A DNA stretch of 64,000 nt, from NCBI GenBank assembly GCA_903840435.1, contig CAIMFV010000032.1:62001-126000 (forward strand), given 5' to 3'. Both the position numbers and the translations under genes were made by a program. Shown here piece by piece: positions 1 through 8,561 of this stretch (within the stretch, counting starts at the first letter, position 1; each line of letters opens with the position of its first letter). The DNA is from an uncultured Caulobacterales bacterium (GTDB taxonomy: Bacteria; Pseudomonadota; Alphaproteobacteria; Caulobacterales; Caulobacteraceae). The notes below the pieces were generated by a model. The model searched no databases. It was not told the origin of the DNA and saw only the letters and a list, made by a program, of their open reading frames with translations.

Positions 1-2
1 CC

Positions 3-503
3 TATGTCAACGGCTTTTGCCTCTCGGTAACGGCCGGCTCTGGCAATGTGGAGGCGTTTCGTGAGCGTCTTCAGGCCTTTGATGCGCGGCCTGCGCCAGC
101 GGCAGAGGCCGAGGCGGCCAAGCCGGAGGGGGCGGCGGTTGCGGGGCAGTTGTTCCGCTTCAGCACGCCCGGGGCGCCAGCGGCATTTGTCGATAATCGT
201 CGCGGCGCCTGCGCTTTGGTGTTTGAAGGGGAAAGCCTTCCGAATACCGCCCATCAGGAACTGACCAGCGTACGATTGCCGGTCGGCGCTGATGGGGCCT
301 TGATCGGGTGGCGAAAGGTGACGCAGAGTTTTGTGGGTCGTGCGCGACCGGCAAAGTATTTTTTGCAATTGGGCGAACGCGATCTGTTTGGCGTGTGCGC
401 TGAGGTACAAACAGATCTAAGGCGACGCGACCAAGCGGTGGTGTCGCTCTTGCAACTTTATTCCTGCCGGATCGGTTCAGACGAGAGACTTGAGAATGGC
501 TAA
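3..503 (+). CDS. Hypothetical protein of the atp operon, 5'-truncated by window edge
   Basis: The open frame runs in from the left edge, so the true start lies outside the window; 166 residues are visible. I do not recognise the family. The visible part has an Ala/Pro/Glu-rich linker (roughly residues 25-48) followed by a mixed region with hydrophobic strands and a C-terminal segment rich in Arg and Leu. Its stop overlaps the atpC start by 8 bases, so the two are probably translationally coupled. An extra gene between atpD and atpC would fit, but atpD is not visible here. A GTG at 48 is only an internal valine codon, since coding continues upstream without a stop. Function unknown; moderately sure it is a real gene because of the overlap and the continuous frame. 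Confidence 0.6.
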   Translation, partial: YVNGFCLSVTAGSGNVEAFRERLQAFDARPAPAAEAEAAKPEGAAVAGQLFRFSTPGAPAAFVDNRRGACALVFEGESLPNTAHQELTSVRLPVGADGALIGWRKVTQSFVGRARPAKYFLQLGERDLFGVCAEVQTDLRRRDQAVVSLLQLYSCRIGSDERLENG

Positions 504-759
504 ACTTCATTTCTCCCTAGTGGCGCCCGAGCGGGAATTGTTCGCAGGCGAGGTGGATTCCGTCGATGCGCCGGGCGCGGAAGGCGATTTCGGCGTTATG
601 GCCGGACACGAGCCCTTTATGACCACCCTGCGCGCCGGTGTCGTGACGGTCAAATCGGGCAGCTCCGTGACCGTCTATGAAATTCAAGGCGGCTTTGCCG
701 ATGTGACCCAGACCAGCTTCACCTTGCTGGCGGAACACGCCAAAGCAGCGACCGTCTGA
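496..759 (+). CDS. atpC: ATP synthase F1 subunit epsilon (short form)
   Basis: Epsilon is part of the F1 central stalk and couples rotation to catalysis at the cytoplasmic membrane face. The 87 residues match the N-terminal beta-sandwich of the family: it begins MAKLHFSLVAPER and contains the characteristic APGAEGDFGVMAGHEP stretch near residues 25-40, then GGFADV. Usual bacterial epsilons are about 130-140 residues with a C-terminal two-helix domain; this one stops after the sandwich, so the inhibitory helices are missing. The ATG at 496 is preferred over an upstream in-frame TTG at 490, because the family starts with this Met-Ala-Lys. It overlaps the preceding reading frame by 8 bases, as expected for an operon end; a roughly 100-base gap follows before ctpA. 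Confidence 0.93.
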   Translation: MAKLHFSLVAPERELFAGEVDSVDAPGAEGDFGVMAGHEPFMTTLRAGVVTVKSGSSVTVYEIQGGFADVTQTSFTLLAEHAKAATV

Positions 760-858
760 TCCTCGACAATCTGTCGGCCATTTGACATGCGCAAGCTCTA
801 GGCGAAGCGCGACATTGCGCGTATTCGTAAGGATCGGCTTTCGCCTACCGAGGACTAG

Positions 859-2367
859 ATGCGCAAGTTACTCCTGATTGGGTTTTCCACCTTTGCTCTT
901 GGCGCCGCAGCCATGGCGTCCGCCGATCAACTGGCAAAGCCGCATGATTCTGAAACCTATAAAATGCTCGAGTTGTTCGGGGATGTCCTCGTCACGGTAA
1001 AGCGCCAATATGTGGTGCCCGTCGATGATAAGAAGCTGATCCAAGCGGCCATAGATGGCATGCTGACCTCGCTCGATCCCCATTCTGGTTATCTAGACCC
1101 CACTGGCTTTGGCGATATGCGCGAAGAGACGGCCGGTCAGTATGGCGGCCTGGGGCTTGAAGTCACCGCCGAAGATGGCGCGGTCAAAATCATCTCCCCG
1201 ATGGATGGAACGCCCGCCGCCAAGGCCGGCCTGATGCCGGGTGACTATATCACTGCCATCGACGGCAATTCGATTGTTGGCCTCGGCCTGACCGATGCTG
1301 TCAAACAGATGCGCGGCGCGGTTGGAACGCCGATTACCTTAACCATCGCTCGGGAGCGCCGCGAGCCCTTCACCCTGAAATTGGTCCGCGAAGTGATCGA
1401 GGTGAAGACCGTCCATTCTCGCCCCATTGGCGATTATGGCTATTTGCGCATCTCAGCCTTTGACGAAAAGACCGGAGACGAAACCACCCAAGCTCTGAAA
1501 GATCTGAAGGCGAAAATTCCGCACATGAAGGGTCTGGTGCTCGACCTGCGTAACAATCCGGGCGGCTTGGTGGATTCGTCGGTTGAGGTGGCGTCAGACT
1601 TCCTCAATGGCGGCGAGGTGGTTTCGCAACGGGGCCGGGAAGATCGCGATATTGATCGACGCAACGCCAAACCCGATGGCGATTTGATCCCCGGCGTTAA
1701 GGTGGTGGTGCTCGTTAATAACGGTACCGCGAGCGCAGCCGAGATTGTTTCCGGCGCTTTGAAAGACCGCCAGCGGGCCTTGGTGGTCGGGCTGACCAGC
1801 TTTGGCAAGGGCTCGGTGCAGACGGTTATTCCGTTGCGCGGCGGTGCTGACGGCGCGCTGAAACTGACCACGGCGCGCTATTACACACCCTCTGGCCAGT
1901 CGATTCAGAAGACCGGTATCATTCCTGATCTCCAGGTCGCCCGCTCAAAGGAAGAGGCCGAAGCGGTCTCTGACGCCGCACTGCAATATTCGGAGGCGAG
2001 CTTTAAAAACGCCCTGGACAGTCAAGAGGGCAAGGTGCGCCATGCTCCGGAATCGATTGAAATTCCAGATGAAAAGTCCGACGCCAAGCCCGAGGAAAAG
2101 GACGAGAATGGCAAGCCCAAGCCGCGTCCTCTGCGTTCGGCCTTCACCTTGACCGACGAAGACATTGCGGCCGATTTTCAATTGCAACGCGCGCTCGACG
2201 TGCTGAAATTTGGCGGCGTGGCTCAGGCCGAGGCGGCAAGGCCTGCCAAGGTGTTTACCCTGCCCAAACCGGCATTCGCCAAGCTGGAGAAGCCCGCAGA
2301 CGCACCAAAGGACGGGGCCGCTAAACCAGTCGATGCCAAGCCGCAAGCAGCAGCGCCAAAACCTTGA
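859..2367 (+). CDS. ctpA: S41 carboxy-terminal processing peptidase (CtpA-like)
   Basis: This is a periplasmic serine protease that trims or degrades substrates from the C-terminus. A hydrophobic signal segment covers residues 1-22. A PDZ domain lies at about 91-175 (YGGLGLEV start, MPGDYITAIDG core), followed by the S41 catalytic domain with LRNNPGGL near 230. The catalytic Ser is about residue 292 in NGTASAAEI and the Lys about 317 in FGKGSVQ, so the Ser-Lys dyad is intact. From about residue 380 the protein ends in a Pro/Ala/Lys/Glu-rich tail of low complexity, longer than the catalytic core needs. It precedes the YibQ-like deacetylase and rppH, an order common in alphaproteobacteria and usually linked to cell-envelope processing. 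The assignment is firm; substrates are not known. Confidence 0.93.
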   Translation: MRKLLLIGFSTFALGAAAMASADQLAKPHDSETYKMLELFGDVLVTVKRQYVVPVDDKKLIQAAIDGMLTSLDPHSGYLDPTGFGDMREETAGQYGGLGLEVTAEDGAVKIISPMDGTPAAKAGLMPGDYITAIDGNSIVGLGLTDAVKQMRGAVGTPITLTIARERREPFTLKLVREVIEVKTVHSRPIGDYGYLRISAFDEKTGDETTQALKDLKAKIPHMKGLVLDLRNNPGGLVDSSVEVASDFLNGGEVVSQRGREDRDIDRRNAKPDGDLIPGVKVVVLVNNGTASAAEIVSGALKDRQRALVVGLTSFGKGSVQTVIPLRGGADGALKLTTARYYTPSGQSIQKTGIIPDLQVARSKEEAEAVSDAALQYSEASFKNALDSQEGKVRHAPESIEIPDEKSDAKPEEKDENGKPKPRPLRSAFTLTDEDIAADFQLQRALDVLKFGGVAQAEAARPAKVFTLPKPAFAKLEKPADAPKDGAAKPVDAKPQAAAPKP

Positions 2368-2502
2368 TGGCGGGCGTGTCGCTGCGGTCAATTCTTAATT
2401 TTTTCGTCGGCTGACCGACCGCTCTTTCGATTTTATTAACCAAAGCGACCAACTCTGGCCGGGAAGTTTTACCTCCCCTGTCAGCGATTGAAGCCGCGCG
2501 CC

Positions 2503-3711
2503 ATGTTAGCCAAAGCCTCCTCACCGTCGACACAGTTTGGCGCCTTGGGCAATGCGGGGCGAGACCGTGCGAAGGCCAATATCTTGGCAAGCCTGATCGG
2601 GCCCCTGACCGCGCGACCCTTTGCCAGCGCGGGCGTTGCCGCCCTGGTCTTTTTTGGTGGCTTAGGCGTTTTAATCGCCGTCACCGCCAATCCCTATGCG
2701 GGCGCGCCGACGGTACGGGTCAAGATCGACGACCATTCCGCTGAGGCGGCGAAACGGGGCCCGGGCGCCTTTACGACCGATGGACTTTCTCCCGCAGGCT
2801 TTGTCTCCGGCGAGGCCCTTGCCCCCCAAACAACCACTGTCGATGGTCAAGCCGTTGTCACATTGCCACAAGGCGCCAGTCTGGGGGCGGCAGGCGCTGA
2901 GAAGGGCGTCGGCGCACTGCCTGACAAGCCTGGGATATCCTTACCCCGCGCGCCCTTGCTGGGACTAGTGGAGCAGAGTCCCTCGGGCCCCTTGCCAACG
3001 GTGTCGCCCGATGGTCGGTCGCCGCAAGTCGCCTATGCCCGCCCGTTCGTATCGAATGGCAAGCCGAAGGTGGCGCTGGTCTTGGGGGGGCTCGGATTAA
3101 ACTCGGTCGCGACACGCGCGGCCATTGAACGCTTGCCGCCAGAAATTACGCTCTCCTTCGTCGCCTATTCCGATAATTTGCAGAACTGGGTGGATTTGGC
3201 CCGCGCCAACGGCCACGAGGTCTTGATTGAAGCGCCGATGGAGCCGCTGGATGTGGCCAATAATGATCCGGGGCCCTATGCCCTGATGGCGAGCGCCACG
3301 CCGACCGAGACGATCAAGCGGATGGAGTGGATCTTGAGCCGAGCCACGGGCTATTTCGGCGTCACCAACTATTTGGGCGGACGGTTCCTCACCTCCGATC
3401 AACCCATGACCGCATTTCTGACCGTCATGCGCCAACGGGGCTTGGCCTTTATTGATGACGGTGCGGCCAGCCATCGCACAGTGCCTGGTCTGTCGCGCGC
3501 CACAGCTGATGCAGTGGTCGATGCCGAACTCTCCGCGCCGGGCATCCAAAAAAGCCTCTTGGGGCTCGAGGCCAATGCCAAACGGACGGGGGCATCGATG
3601 GGCTCGGCCTTCGCCTATCCCTTGACCTTGGAAATGGTGTCCCGCTGGGCGCAAGGGGTCGCGGCCAGGGGGAGCCAATTGGCGCCCGTCTCCGCTGTTA
3701 CGGTTCGATGA
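2503..3711 (+). CDS. Divergent polysaccharide deacetylase family protein (YibQ-like)
   Basis: The protein has a short cytoplasmic N-terminus, one membrane segment at about residues 40-60 (SAGVAALVFFGGLGVL), a Pro/Gly-rich linker, and a C-terminal domain of the divergent polysaccharide deacetylase family (about 185-400). Recognisable family signatures are PKVALVLGGLGLN at the domain start, LEAPMEP-like IEAPMEP, YFGVTNYLGGRF and GLAFIDDG. Members are expected to act on envelope polysaccharide in the periplasm, although the activity of the family is poorly established. I chose the ATG at 2503; an in-frame TTG at 2488 is possible. The stop overlaps the rppH start by 4 bases (ATGA), so the two genes are probably coupled. 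A 120-base gap separates it from ctpA. Confidence 0.85.
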   Translation: MLAKASSPSTQFGALGNAGRDRAKANILASLIGPLTARPFASAGVAALVFFGGLGVLIAVTANPYAGAPTVRVKIDDHSAEAAKRGPGAFTTDGLSPAGFVSGEALAPQTTTVDGQAVVTLPQGASLGAAGAEKGVGALPDKPGISLPRAPLLGLVEQSPSGPLPTVSPDGRSPQVAYARPFVSNGKPKVALVLGGLGLNSVATRAAIERLPPEITLSFVAYSDNLQNWVDLARANGHEVLIEAPMEPLDVANNDPGPYALMASATPTETIKRMEWILSRATGYFGVTNYLGGRFLTSDQPMTAFLTVMRQRGLAFIDDGAASHRTVPGLSRATADAVVDAELSAPGIQKSLLGLEANAKRTGASMGSAFAYPLTLEMVSRWAQGVAARGSQLAPVSAVTVR

Positions 3712-4220
3712 GTGCGCCGCTGCCGCCCGACGACGGGCTTGATCTGTCGAAGTTTCGCCCAAATGTCGGGATTGTGCTGTTTAATCAACAGTCACAGGTG
3801 TTTCTTGGCCGTCGCGCAGGTCAAGCGGGTCCGTTGAATTGGCAATTTCCGCAAGGGGGTGTGGACCCAGGCGAGCCGCTGGAAGTTGCCGCTCGGCGCG
3901 AACTGGAAGAGGAAACCGGTGTCCGAAGCGTCGCGCTGTTGGGGCGGACGCAAGACTGGGTTCCGTACCACTTTCCCCCGGAGCTACGCAGCTCGAAAAT
4001 CGCGCGCGGGTTTTTAGGCCAAAAGCAAATTTGGTTTGCCTTCCGTTTTCTCGGTGATGACAGCGAAATTGATCTCAACCGTCACAAGGAAGTCGAGTTC
4101 GATGCTTGGCGGTGGGCGAGCCTTGAAGACGCCCTGGTGTCGGTTGCGACGTTTAAGCGCGAAGCCTATGGAACGGTGATTTCCGCCTTTAAAATCTACC
4201 AAACCGTATCGCCCGGATAG
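3708..4220 (+). CDS. rppH: RNA pyrophosphohydrolase (Nudix)
   Basis: RppH removes pyrophosphate from the 5' triphosphate end of mRNA and so starts RNase E-dependent decay in the cytoplasm. The 170 residues begin with the RPNVGIVLFN segment typical of RppH and carry a complete Nudix box: Gly50, five residues, Glu56, seven residues, then RELEEETGV at 64-72. WQFPQGG before the box and the WVPYHFP and KQIWFAF stretches after it are also RppH hallmarks and separate it from other Nudix enzymes. The start codon overlaps the stop of the deacetylase gene by 4 bases. Length is normal for alphaproteobacterial RppH. No promoter of its own is evident. Confidence 0.94.
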   Translation: MSAPLPPDDGLDLSKFRPNVGIVLFNQQSQVFLGRRAGQAGPLNWQFPQGGVDPGEPLEVAARRELEEETGVRSVALLGRTQDWVPYHFPPELRSSKIARGFLGQKQIWFAFRFLGDDSEIDLNRHKEVEFDAWRWASLEDALVSVATFKREAYGTVISAFKIYQTVSPG

Positions 4221-4333
4221 GGGGCGGACGGCCCGAGGTCCGAGACGCCCTTGGTGTTGCGCACCCGCTTAGGCTAAGACACGGAACGGGAGGGCGTTCG
4301 AGGCTTCCACCCGGTCCTGAGAGTGAGCACGAC

Positions 4334-5089
4334 GTGGCGCGACGCATCATTATGATTCACGGCGCTTTTTGCGGCGGTTGGGCGTTTGACGCGTTTCGGC
4401 GCCCCTTCGAAGCCGCAGGCCACCTGATCTTGGCGCCTGATTTGCCGGGACACGCGCCAGGGGCCGAACGGGCAAGCTTGGCTGGGCAGTCCATGCGCGA
4501 CTTCTCCCGATTTGTGATCGAAGCCTGCCAAGCCGAGCCAGAGCCACCGGTGCTCATCGGCCATTCCCTCGGCGGTCTGGTGGCGCAACTTGCGGCCACA
4601 CGCGCCAAACTCGCCGGGCTGGTGCTTTTGGCGCCCTCAGCCCCGTGGGGGGTGGCAGGCGTCTCTATGGAAGAGGCAGCGAGCGCCATGGGCCTTTATT
4701 TGCTTGGGCCCTTCTGGACGATGGCGGTTGATCCTGACTATGGCATGGCCAGGCAATATAGCCTCGACCGGTTGGAGCGCGAGGAACGGCGACGCATCTA
4801 TGGCCAGATGGGGCCTGAAAGCGGACGCGCGCTGTGGGAAACCTTGAATTGGTGGCTCGATCCGATGATGAGCACCCAGGTGGCGGCAAACCGCGTCACG
4901 GCCCCTGTCTTGGCCATCGCCGGCGAGCGTGATCTGATCCACCCTCCAGCGACAGTGAGGCAAACGGCGGGCAGGCTATCTGGCCAGATCGTGGTGGCTG
5001 AGGGCATGAGCCATTGGCTGATCGGCGAGCCTGGCTTTGAAACCGTTGCCGACCGCTGCCTGGCTTGGATCGACGCCTTACCGGCCTGA
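4334..5089 (+). CDS. Alpha/beta hydrolase
   Basis: The protein is a cytoplasmic alpha/beta-fold hydrolase of 251 residues without a signal peptide. The oxyanion-hole segment MIHGAFCGGWAFD is near residue 7-19, the nucleophile elbow GHSLGG places the catalytic serine at about residue 78, and the closing histidine is in GMSHW about residue 225, with an acidic residue in the GERDLIHP strand. A GTG start at 4334 is used; the ATG at 4352 is an alternative but would remove the first strand. The gene converges on and overlaps by 12 bases the DUF6285 gene on the other strand. The substrate cannot be told from sequence; the neighbouring acyl-CoA genes suggest an ester or thioester, which is inference only. 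Confidence 0.82.
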   Translation: MARRIIMIHGAFCGGWAFDAFRRPFEAAGHLILAPDLPGHAPGAERASLAGQSMRDFSRFVIEACQAEPEPPVLIGHSLGGLVAQLAATRAKLAGLVLLAPSAPWGVAGVSMEEAASAMGLYLLGPFWTMAVDPDYGMARQYSLDRLEREERRRIYGQMGPESGRALWETLNWWLDPMMSTQVAANRVTAPVLAIAGERDLIHPPATVRQTAGRLSGQIVVAEGMSHWLIGEPGFETVADRCLAWIDALPA

Positions 5090-5461
5090 AGTCCTTTTGA
5101 GGTGCCGCTGATAGGCGGCGTACCTGGGCTGATCGACCGACAGTTTGTCGAGGGTTGTGCGCCAGAGATGGTCGCGGATCGCCGGGTCGGTGCCGTCGCG
5201 GGCACCAGACAACAGCGCCTCGGCCAGGGCCCGGTTCAGCGTTTCAAGGTCTGCGGTTTCCCCGAACAGCTGTTGCAGTCGCGCGCGCTCTTCCGCCGCG
5301 ATCCTTGGGCCAAGGCTTGCTTCCCGGGTGGCCAGATCGACAGCATTGGCGGCCACTTTCGACAGAAAGACCGCGTGCGGGGTCGGCGCCTCGCCGGTAA
5401 TGTCGCGCAGGAGCTTGGCAACAGCGGGCAAGAGGTCTTGTGCGGCGGGCTTATCAAGCAT
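5078..5461 (-). CDS. DUF6285 domain-containing protein
   Basis: A small cytoplasmic, helix-rich protein of 127 residues. The pattern LLPAVAKLLRD ... KVAANAVDLATRE resembles DUF6285, a family usually encoded next to APH-like phosphotransferases and acyl-CoA dehydrogenases. That is the arrangement here: its ATG at 5461 overlaps the stop of the phosphotransferase gene by 8 bases, which argues for translational coupling and for this start over the longer in-frame option at 5506. The molecular role is unknown; a helper for the kinase-like partner is a reasonable inference. Its 3' end overlaps the convergent hydrolase gene by 12 bases. Confidence 0.75.
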   Translation of the reverse strand: MLDKPAAQDLLPAVAKLLRDITGEAPTPHAVFLSKVAANAVDLATREASLGPRIAAEERARLQQLFGETADLETLNRALAEALLSGARDGTDPAIRDHLWRTTLDKLSVDQPRYAAYQRHLKRTSGR

Positions 5462-6479
5462 GGTCGCCCCCATGGCTTTTGGGAAGCAAATAGTCCAACA
5501 GATCAATCTCAGTTTCAGACACCCGCCGAGCGATCATGCCGCGCTCAATCGACGGGTCGGCGCCTGACATGAACAGGGTTCCCATGCCGGCGCACATTAA
5601 TCCCCATTGCAGCGCGCCAAACACTTCCCAAAAACGCACGCGGGCCGGATCGACGGTGTGGCCCGAGGCCCGCTCATAGGCGGCGAAAAGGTCTTCGCGG
5701 CGACCAAAGCCGCCCACTGGGTGATCGATTTCGCCAAACCGCCAGGAAGGCGCACAAAGCCAACCCAAATCCTCCATCGGATCACCAAGGTGGGCAAGCT
5801 CCCAGTCAAGGACGCCCACCAAGCCATCCTCATCGACCATTAGATTGCCCATGCGAAAATCGCCATGGACGAGACGGGGACTGGGATCGGGCGGCAGATG
5901 GTCGGCAAGCCACCTCAGCGCATAGGCAAACACCGGATTGGCGAGGCCGTTATCGGTATAGGCACTGTGCAGTTCCTTTAACCGCACCGATCCTGGCGCA
6001 AGGCGCAAGGGGTGCGGCAGGGGCTTTGTGGGCGTGATGCGATGCAAACGTGCCAGCGCCTCGCCGCAGTCAGTGGTCAGCCGAGCGCGGGCAGCGATAT
6101 AGGGGGCGTCGCGCAACAGTTTGCGTGGGATGGTCTCACCGTGCAGGCGCGCCATCAGAAACCCGCGACCGCAATGATCTTCCGGACGCAAGACATAGAC
6201 CACGCTTGGTGCAGGCACGCCCGCTGCCCCCGCCAACTTAATCAGCTCCGCCTCTGTTTCCAGACCGGCCTGCAAGGTGGATACGCGGGCAAACGGCTCT
6301 CGCCGCAAGATCAGGGCCCGCGTTCCTCGGCTATTGGAAATCTCAAACGCCCAGGTCTCCTGGCTCGCTCCACCTGACAAGCGATGCAGATGGCGGATGA
6401 CCGAGTCCGGCGGCCCCAGCCGATCCGCGAGGCCGGTCAGCGCAACTTCAAGCGCAAGCTGGCTTTCGCGGTCGACCAT
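5454..6479 (-). CDS. APH-family phosphotransferase (ACAD10-like)
   Basis: The 341-residue protein has the aminoglycoside-phosphotransferase kinase fold. The catalytic loop LVHGDFRMGNL (about residue 205) and the metal-binding DWELAHLGDP with the following DLGWL are intact, while the N-lobe has ETWAFEI and LILRREP around residues 40-60. Family members next to acyl-CoA genes, like the human ACAD10 N-terminal kinase domain, phosphorylate hydroxylated acyl chains rather than antibiotics. The ATG at 6479 lies only 7 bases after the stop of the short-chain dehydrogenase upstream, so SDR, kinase and DUF6285 probably form one transcript. I would not call it a resistance gene. Confidence 0.83.
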   Translation of the reverse strand: MVDRESQLALEVALTGLADRLGPPDSVIRHLHRLSGGASQETWAFEISNSRGTRALILRREPFARVSTLQAGLETEAELIKLAGAAGVPAPSVVYVLRPEDHCGRGFLMARLHGETIPRKLLRDAPYIAARARLTTDCGEALARLHRITPTKPLPHPLRLAPGSVRLKELHSAYTDNGLANPVFAYALRWLADHLPPDPSPRLVHGDFRMGNLMVDEDGLVGVLDWELAHLGDPMEDLGWLCAPSWRFGEIDHPVGGFGRREDLFAAYERASGHTVDPARVRFWEVFGALQWGLMCAGMGTLFMSGADPSIERGMIARRVSETEIDLLDYLLPKSHGGDHA

Positions 6480-6486
6480 GGTGAGC

Positions 6487-7269
6487 CTAGCGCGGGGCCA
6501 TACGAATTGAACCGTCGAGGCGCACGTCCTCGCCGTTGAAATAGCCGTTGGTGATCATGGTCAGCGCCAGTTGGGCATATTCCTCAGGATAGCCCAGCCG
6601 CTTGGGGAAGGGGACGGACATGGCGAGCGCGTCCTTCACCTGTTGCGGTGCGCCGTTCATCAGCGGGGTATTGAAAATGCCGGGCAAGATGGTGTTGACG
6701 CGAATACCTTCCGACGCCAAGTCGCGGGCGATGGGCAAGGTCATGCCGACCACGCCGCCCTTTGAGGCTGAATAGGCGGCCTGCCCCATCTGGCCATCTT
6801 CCGCCGCAACCGAGGCGGTATTGACGATGGCGCCGCGCTCACCGTCCTCCAATGGCTCAAGGCTCAGCATGCCTGCAGCCGACTTGGCGATGCAGCGAAA
6901 GGTGCCGACCAGATTGATCTGGATGATCATGTTGAAGGCGTCGAGGGGAAAGTGCTTTGGCTCGCCGGTTGTCTTATCGCGGCTGGCGGTCTTGGCGGCA
7001 TTGCCGGTGCCAGCGCAGTTGACCAGGATACGCTCTTGACCATGGGCGGCGCGGGCCTTGGCGAAACCGGCGTCAACATCGGCGTCAGACGTCACATTGA
7101 CCTTGCAAAACACGCCGCCAATTTCGGCCGCGACGGCTTCGCCCTTGGCTTCGTTCATATCGAAAATGGCGACCTTGACCCCTTGGGCCGCCAGCGCCCG
7201 CACAGTGGCTTCACCGAGGCCAGAGGCGCCGCCGGTGACGACGGCAGCGATAGAAGAAGAGAGTTTCAT
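6487..7269 (-). CDS. SDR-family 3-hydroxyacyl-CoA dehydrogenase-like protein
   Basis: A classical short-chain dehydrogenase of 260 residues. The NAD-binding motif TGGASGLG is at about 12-19, NCAG near 86-89 stabilises the fold, and the YSASKGG active site supplies Tyr and Lys around residue 165. The GEPKHFPLDAFNMIIQINLVGTF region and overall length match type II 3-hydroxyacyl-CoA dehydrogenases (HSD17B10-like), which oxidise branched or straight 3-hydroxyacyl-CoA with NAD in the cytoplasm. It sits 28 bases downstream of a thiolase, the enzyme of the next step in beta-oxidation, which supports this reading. Start ATG at 7269. Substrate chain type is not resolved. Confidence 0.83.
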   Translation of the reverse strand: MKLSSSIAAVVTGGASGLGEATVRALAAQGVKVAIFDMNEAKGEAVAAEIGGVFCKVNVTSDADVDAGFAKARAAHGQERILVNCAGTGNAAKTASRDKTTGEPKHFPLDAFNMIIQINLVGTFRCIAKSAAGMLSLEPLEDGERGAIVNTASVAAEDGQMGQAAYSASKGGVVGMTLPIARDLASEGIRVNTILPGIFNTPLMNGAPQQVKDALAMSVPFPKRLGYPEEYAQLALTMITNGYFNGEDVRLDGSIRMAPR

Positions 7270-7297
7270 GCTTTGTGTCCTTGAGGGTTAAAGCGAA

Positions 7298-8470
7298 TTA
7301 CAAGCGTTCGATGATGGTGACATTGGTCAGGCCGCCGCCTTCGCACATGGTTTGCAGGCCATAGCGGCCGTTGCGGGCCTTCAGAGCATAAAGGAGCGTC
7401 GTCATCAGCTTCGCCCCTGAGCCGCCCAAAGGATGGCCAAGCGCAATGGCGCCGCCATTGACGTTCAGCTTGGCGGGATCAGCCTTAGTATGGCGAAGCC
7501 AGGCCATGGGAACGGGAGCAAAGGCCTCATTGACCTCATAGAGATCGATCTCGTCGATGGACATGCCGCAGCGTTTCAGGGCCTTCTCCGTGCCAAATAG
7601 CGGCTCTTCCAACATGATAACCGGATCGCCACCGGTCACCGTCATGTGGTGGATACGGGCCAAGGGCGCGACCCCTAAGGCCTTCAAGCCCCGCTCGGAC
7701 ACAATCAAAACGCCCGCCGCGCCGTCGCAAATTTGGCTGGAGGTCGCGGCGGTGATCACACCGTCCTCGCTGATCAGTTTAACGCCTGCCATGGCCTCGC
7801 GGCTGGCTTCAAAGCGAATGCCTTCATCGATCAGATGGGTGTCCTTCGTGCCGTCAGCCAGGGTGATGGCCACGGGTACAATTTCGTCCTTGAAAGCGCC
7901 CGACCGCGTCGCCTTGATCGCCTTGGCTTGGCTGTTAAAGCCAAAATCGTCGAGCATGTCGCGGGTGAAGCCGTATTTCTTGGCGATCATTTCCGCACCG
8001 GTGAATTGGCTGAACTTGACACCAGGATAGCGCTCTTGCTGGTTTGGGCTCATCGGCGTGCCAAGGCCGGCCTTGGCGGGGAGCACGACGGGGGTTCCCA
8101 TCGGGACGCGGCTCATACTTTCAACGCCTGCAGCGATGACAATGTCCATGGCGCCGGACATGACGGTGGCTGCGGCAAAGTGCACGGCCTGCTGCGAGGA
8201 GCCGCATTGGCGATCAACAGAGGTCGCTGGCACGCTTTCCGGAAGCTTCGACGCGAGCACCGCCCCTCGGGCAATATTATTGCCCTGTTCACCGGCTTGG
8301 CCGACGCAGCCCATAATCACGTCTTCAATCAGGGCTGGATCGGCGCCTGAACGATCAACCAGGGCATTTAACACTTCAGCGGCGAGGTCGGCCGGGTGCC
8401 AGCCGCTCAGTCGACCGCCCTTGCGACCTCCCGCGGTCCGGGCGGCGGCGACAATATAGGCTTCCGACAT
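7298..8470 (-). CDS. Acetyl-CoA C-acyltransferase (thiolase)
   Basis: A full-length degradative-type thiolase of 390 residues that cleaves 3-ketoacyl-CoA with CoA. The acyl-accepting cysteine is Cys89 in VDRQCGSSQQA; the C-terminal pair is formed by the His in GHPLGGSGAK and the Cys in CEGGG. NEAFAPVP before them is the usual third block. The sequence has a few departures from fadA-type enzymes (VDRQCGS, MCEGGG), typical of the group annotated as acetyl-CoA C-acetyl/acyltransferases of lipid degradation. It is probably first in a transcript followed by the SDR, the kinase and the DUF6285 gene. Start ATG at 8470. Confidence 0.9.
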   Translation of the reverse strand: MSEAYIVAAARTAGGRKGGRLSGWHPADLAAEVLNALVDRSGADPALIEDVIMGCVGQAGEQGNNIARGAVLASKLPESVPATSVDRQCGSSQQAVHFAAATVMSGAMDIVIAAGVESMSRVPMGTPVVLPAKAGLGTPMSPNQQERYPGVKFSQFTGAEMIAKKYGFTRDMLDDFGFNSQAKAIKATRSGAFKDEIVPVAITLADGTKDTHLIDEGIRFEASREAMAGVKLISEDGVITAATSSQICDGAAGVLIVSERGLKALGVAPLARIHHMTVTGGDPVIMLEEPLFGTEKALKRCGMSIDEIDLYEVNEAFAPVPMAWLRHTKADPAKLNVNGGAIALGHPLGGSGAKLMTTLLYALKARNGRYGLQTMCEGGGLTNVTIIERL

Positions 8471-8561
8471 GGCGCACTCCCTAAGGATGTCTGAGAATTA
8501 TTTGTTGAGGTGAGCCTAGGCGGCTTTCCGTTCCGTCAGGCAAGGGGCCAAGTCGGGTCCC

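Noticed and set aside
2391-2431. Terminator after ctpA
   Set aside because: GGTCA and TGACC can pair, but the loop is more than 20 bases and the T-run lies inside the loop, not after the stem.
5454-6479. Aminoglycoside resistance gene
   Set aside because: It has the APH fold, but sequence features and neighbours fit ACAD10-like acyl metabolism kinases.
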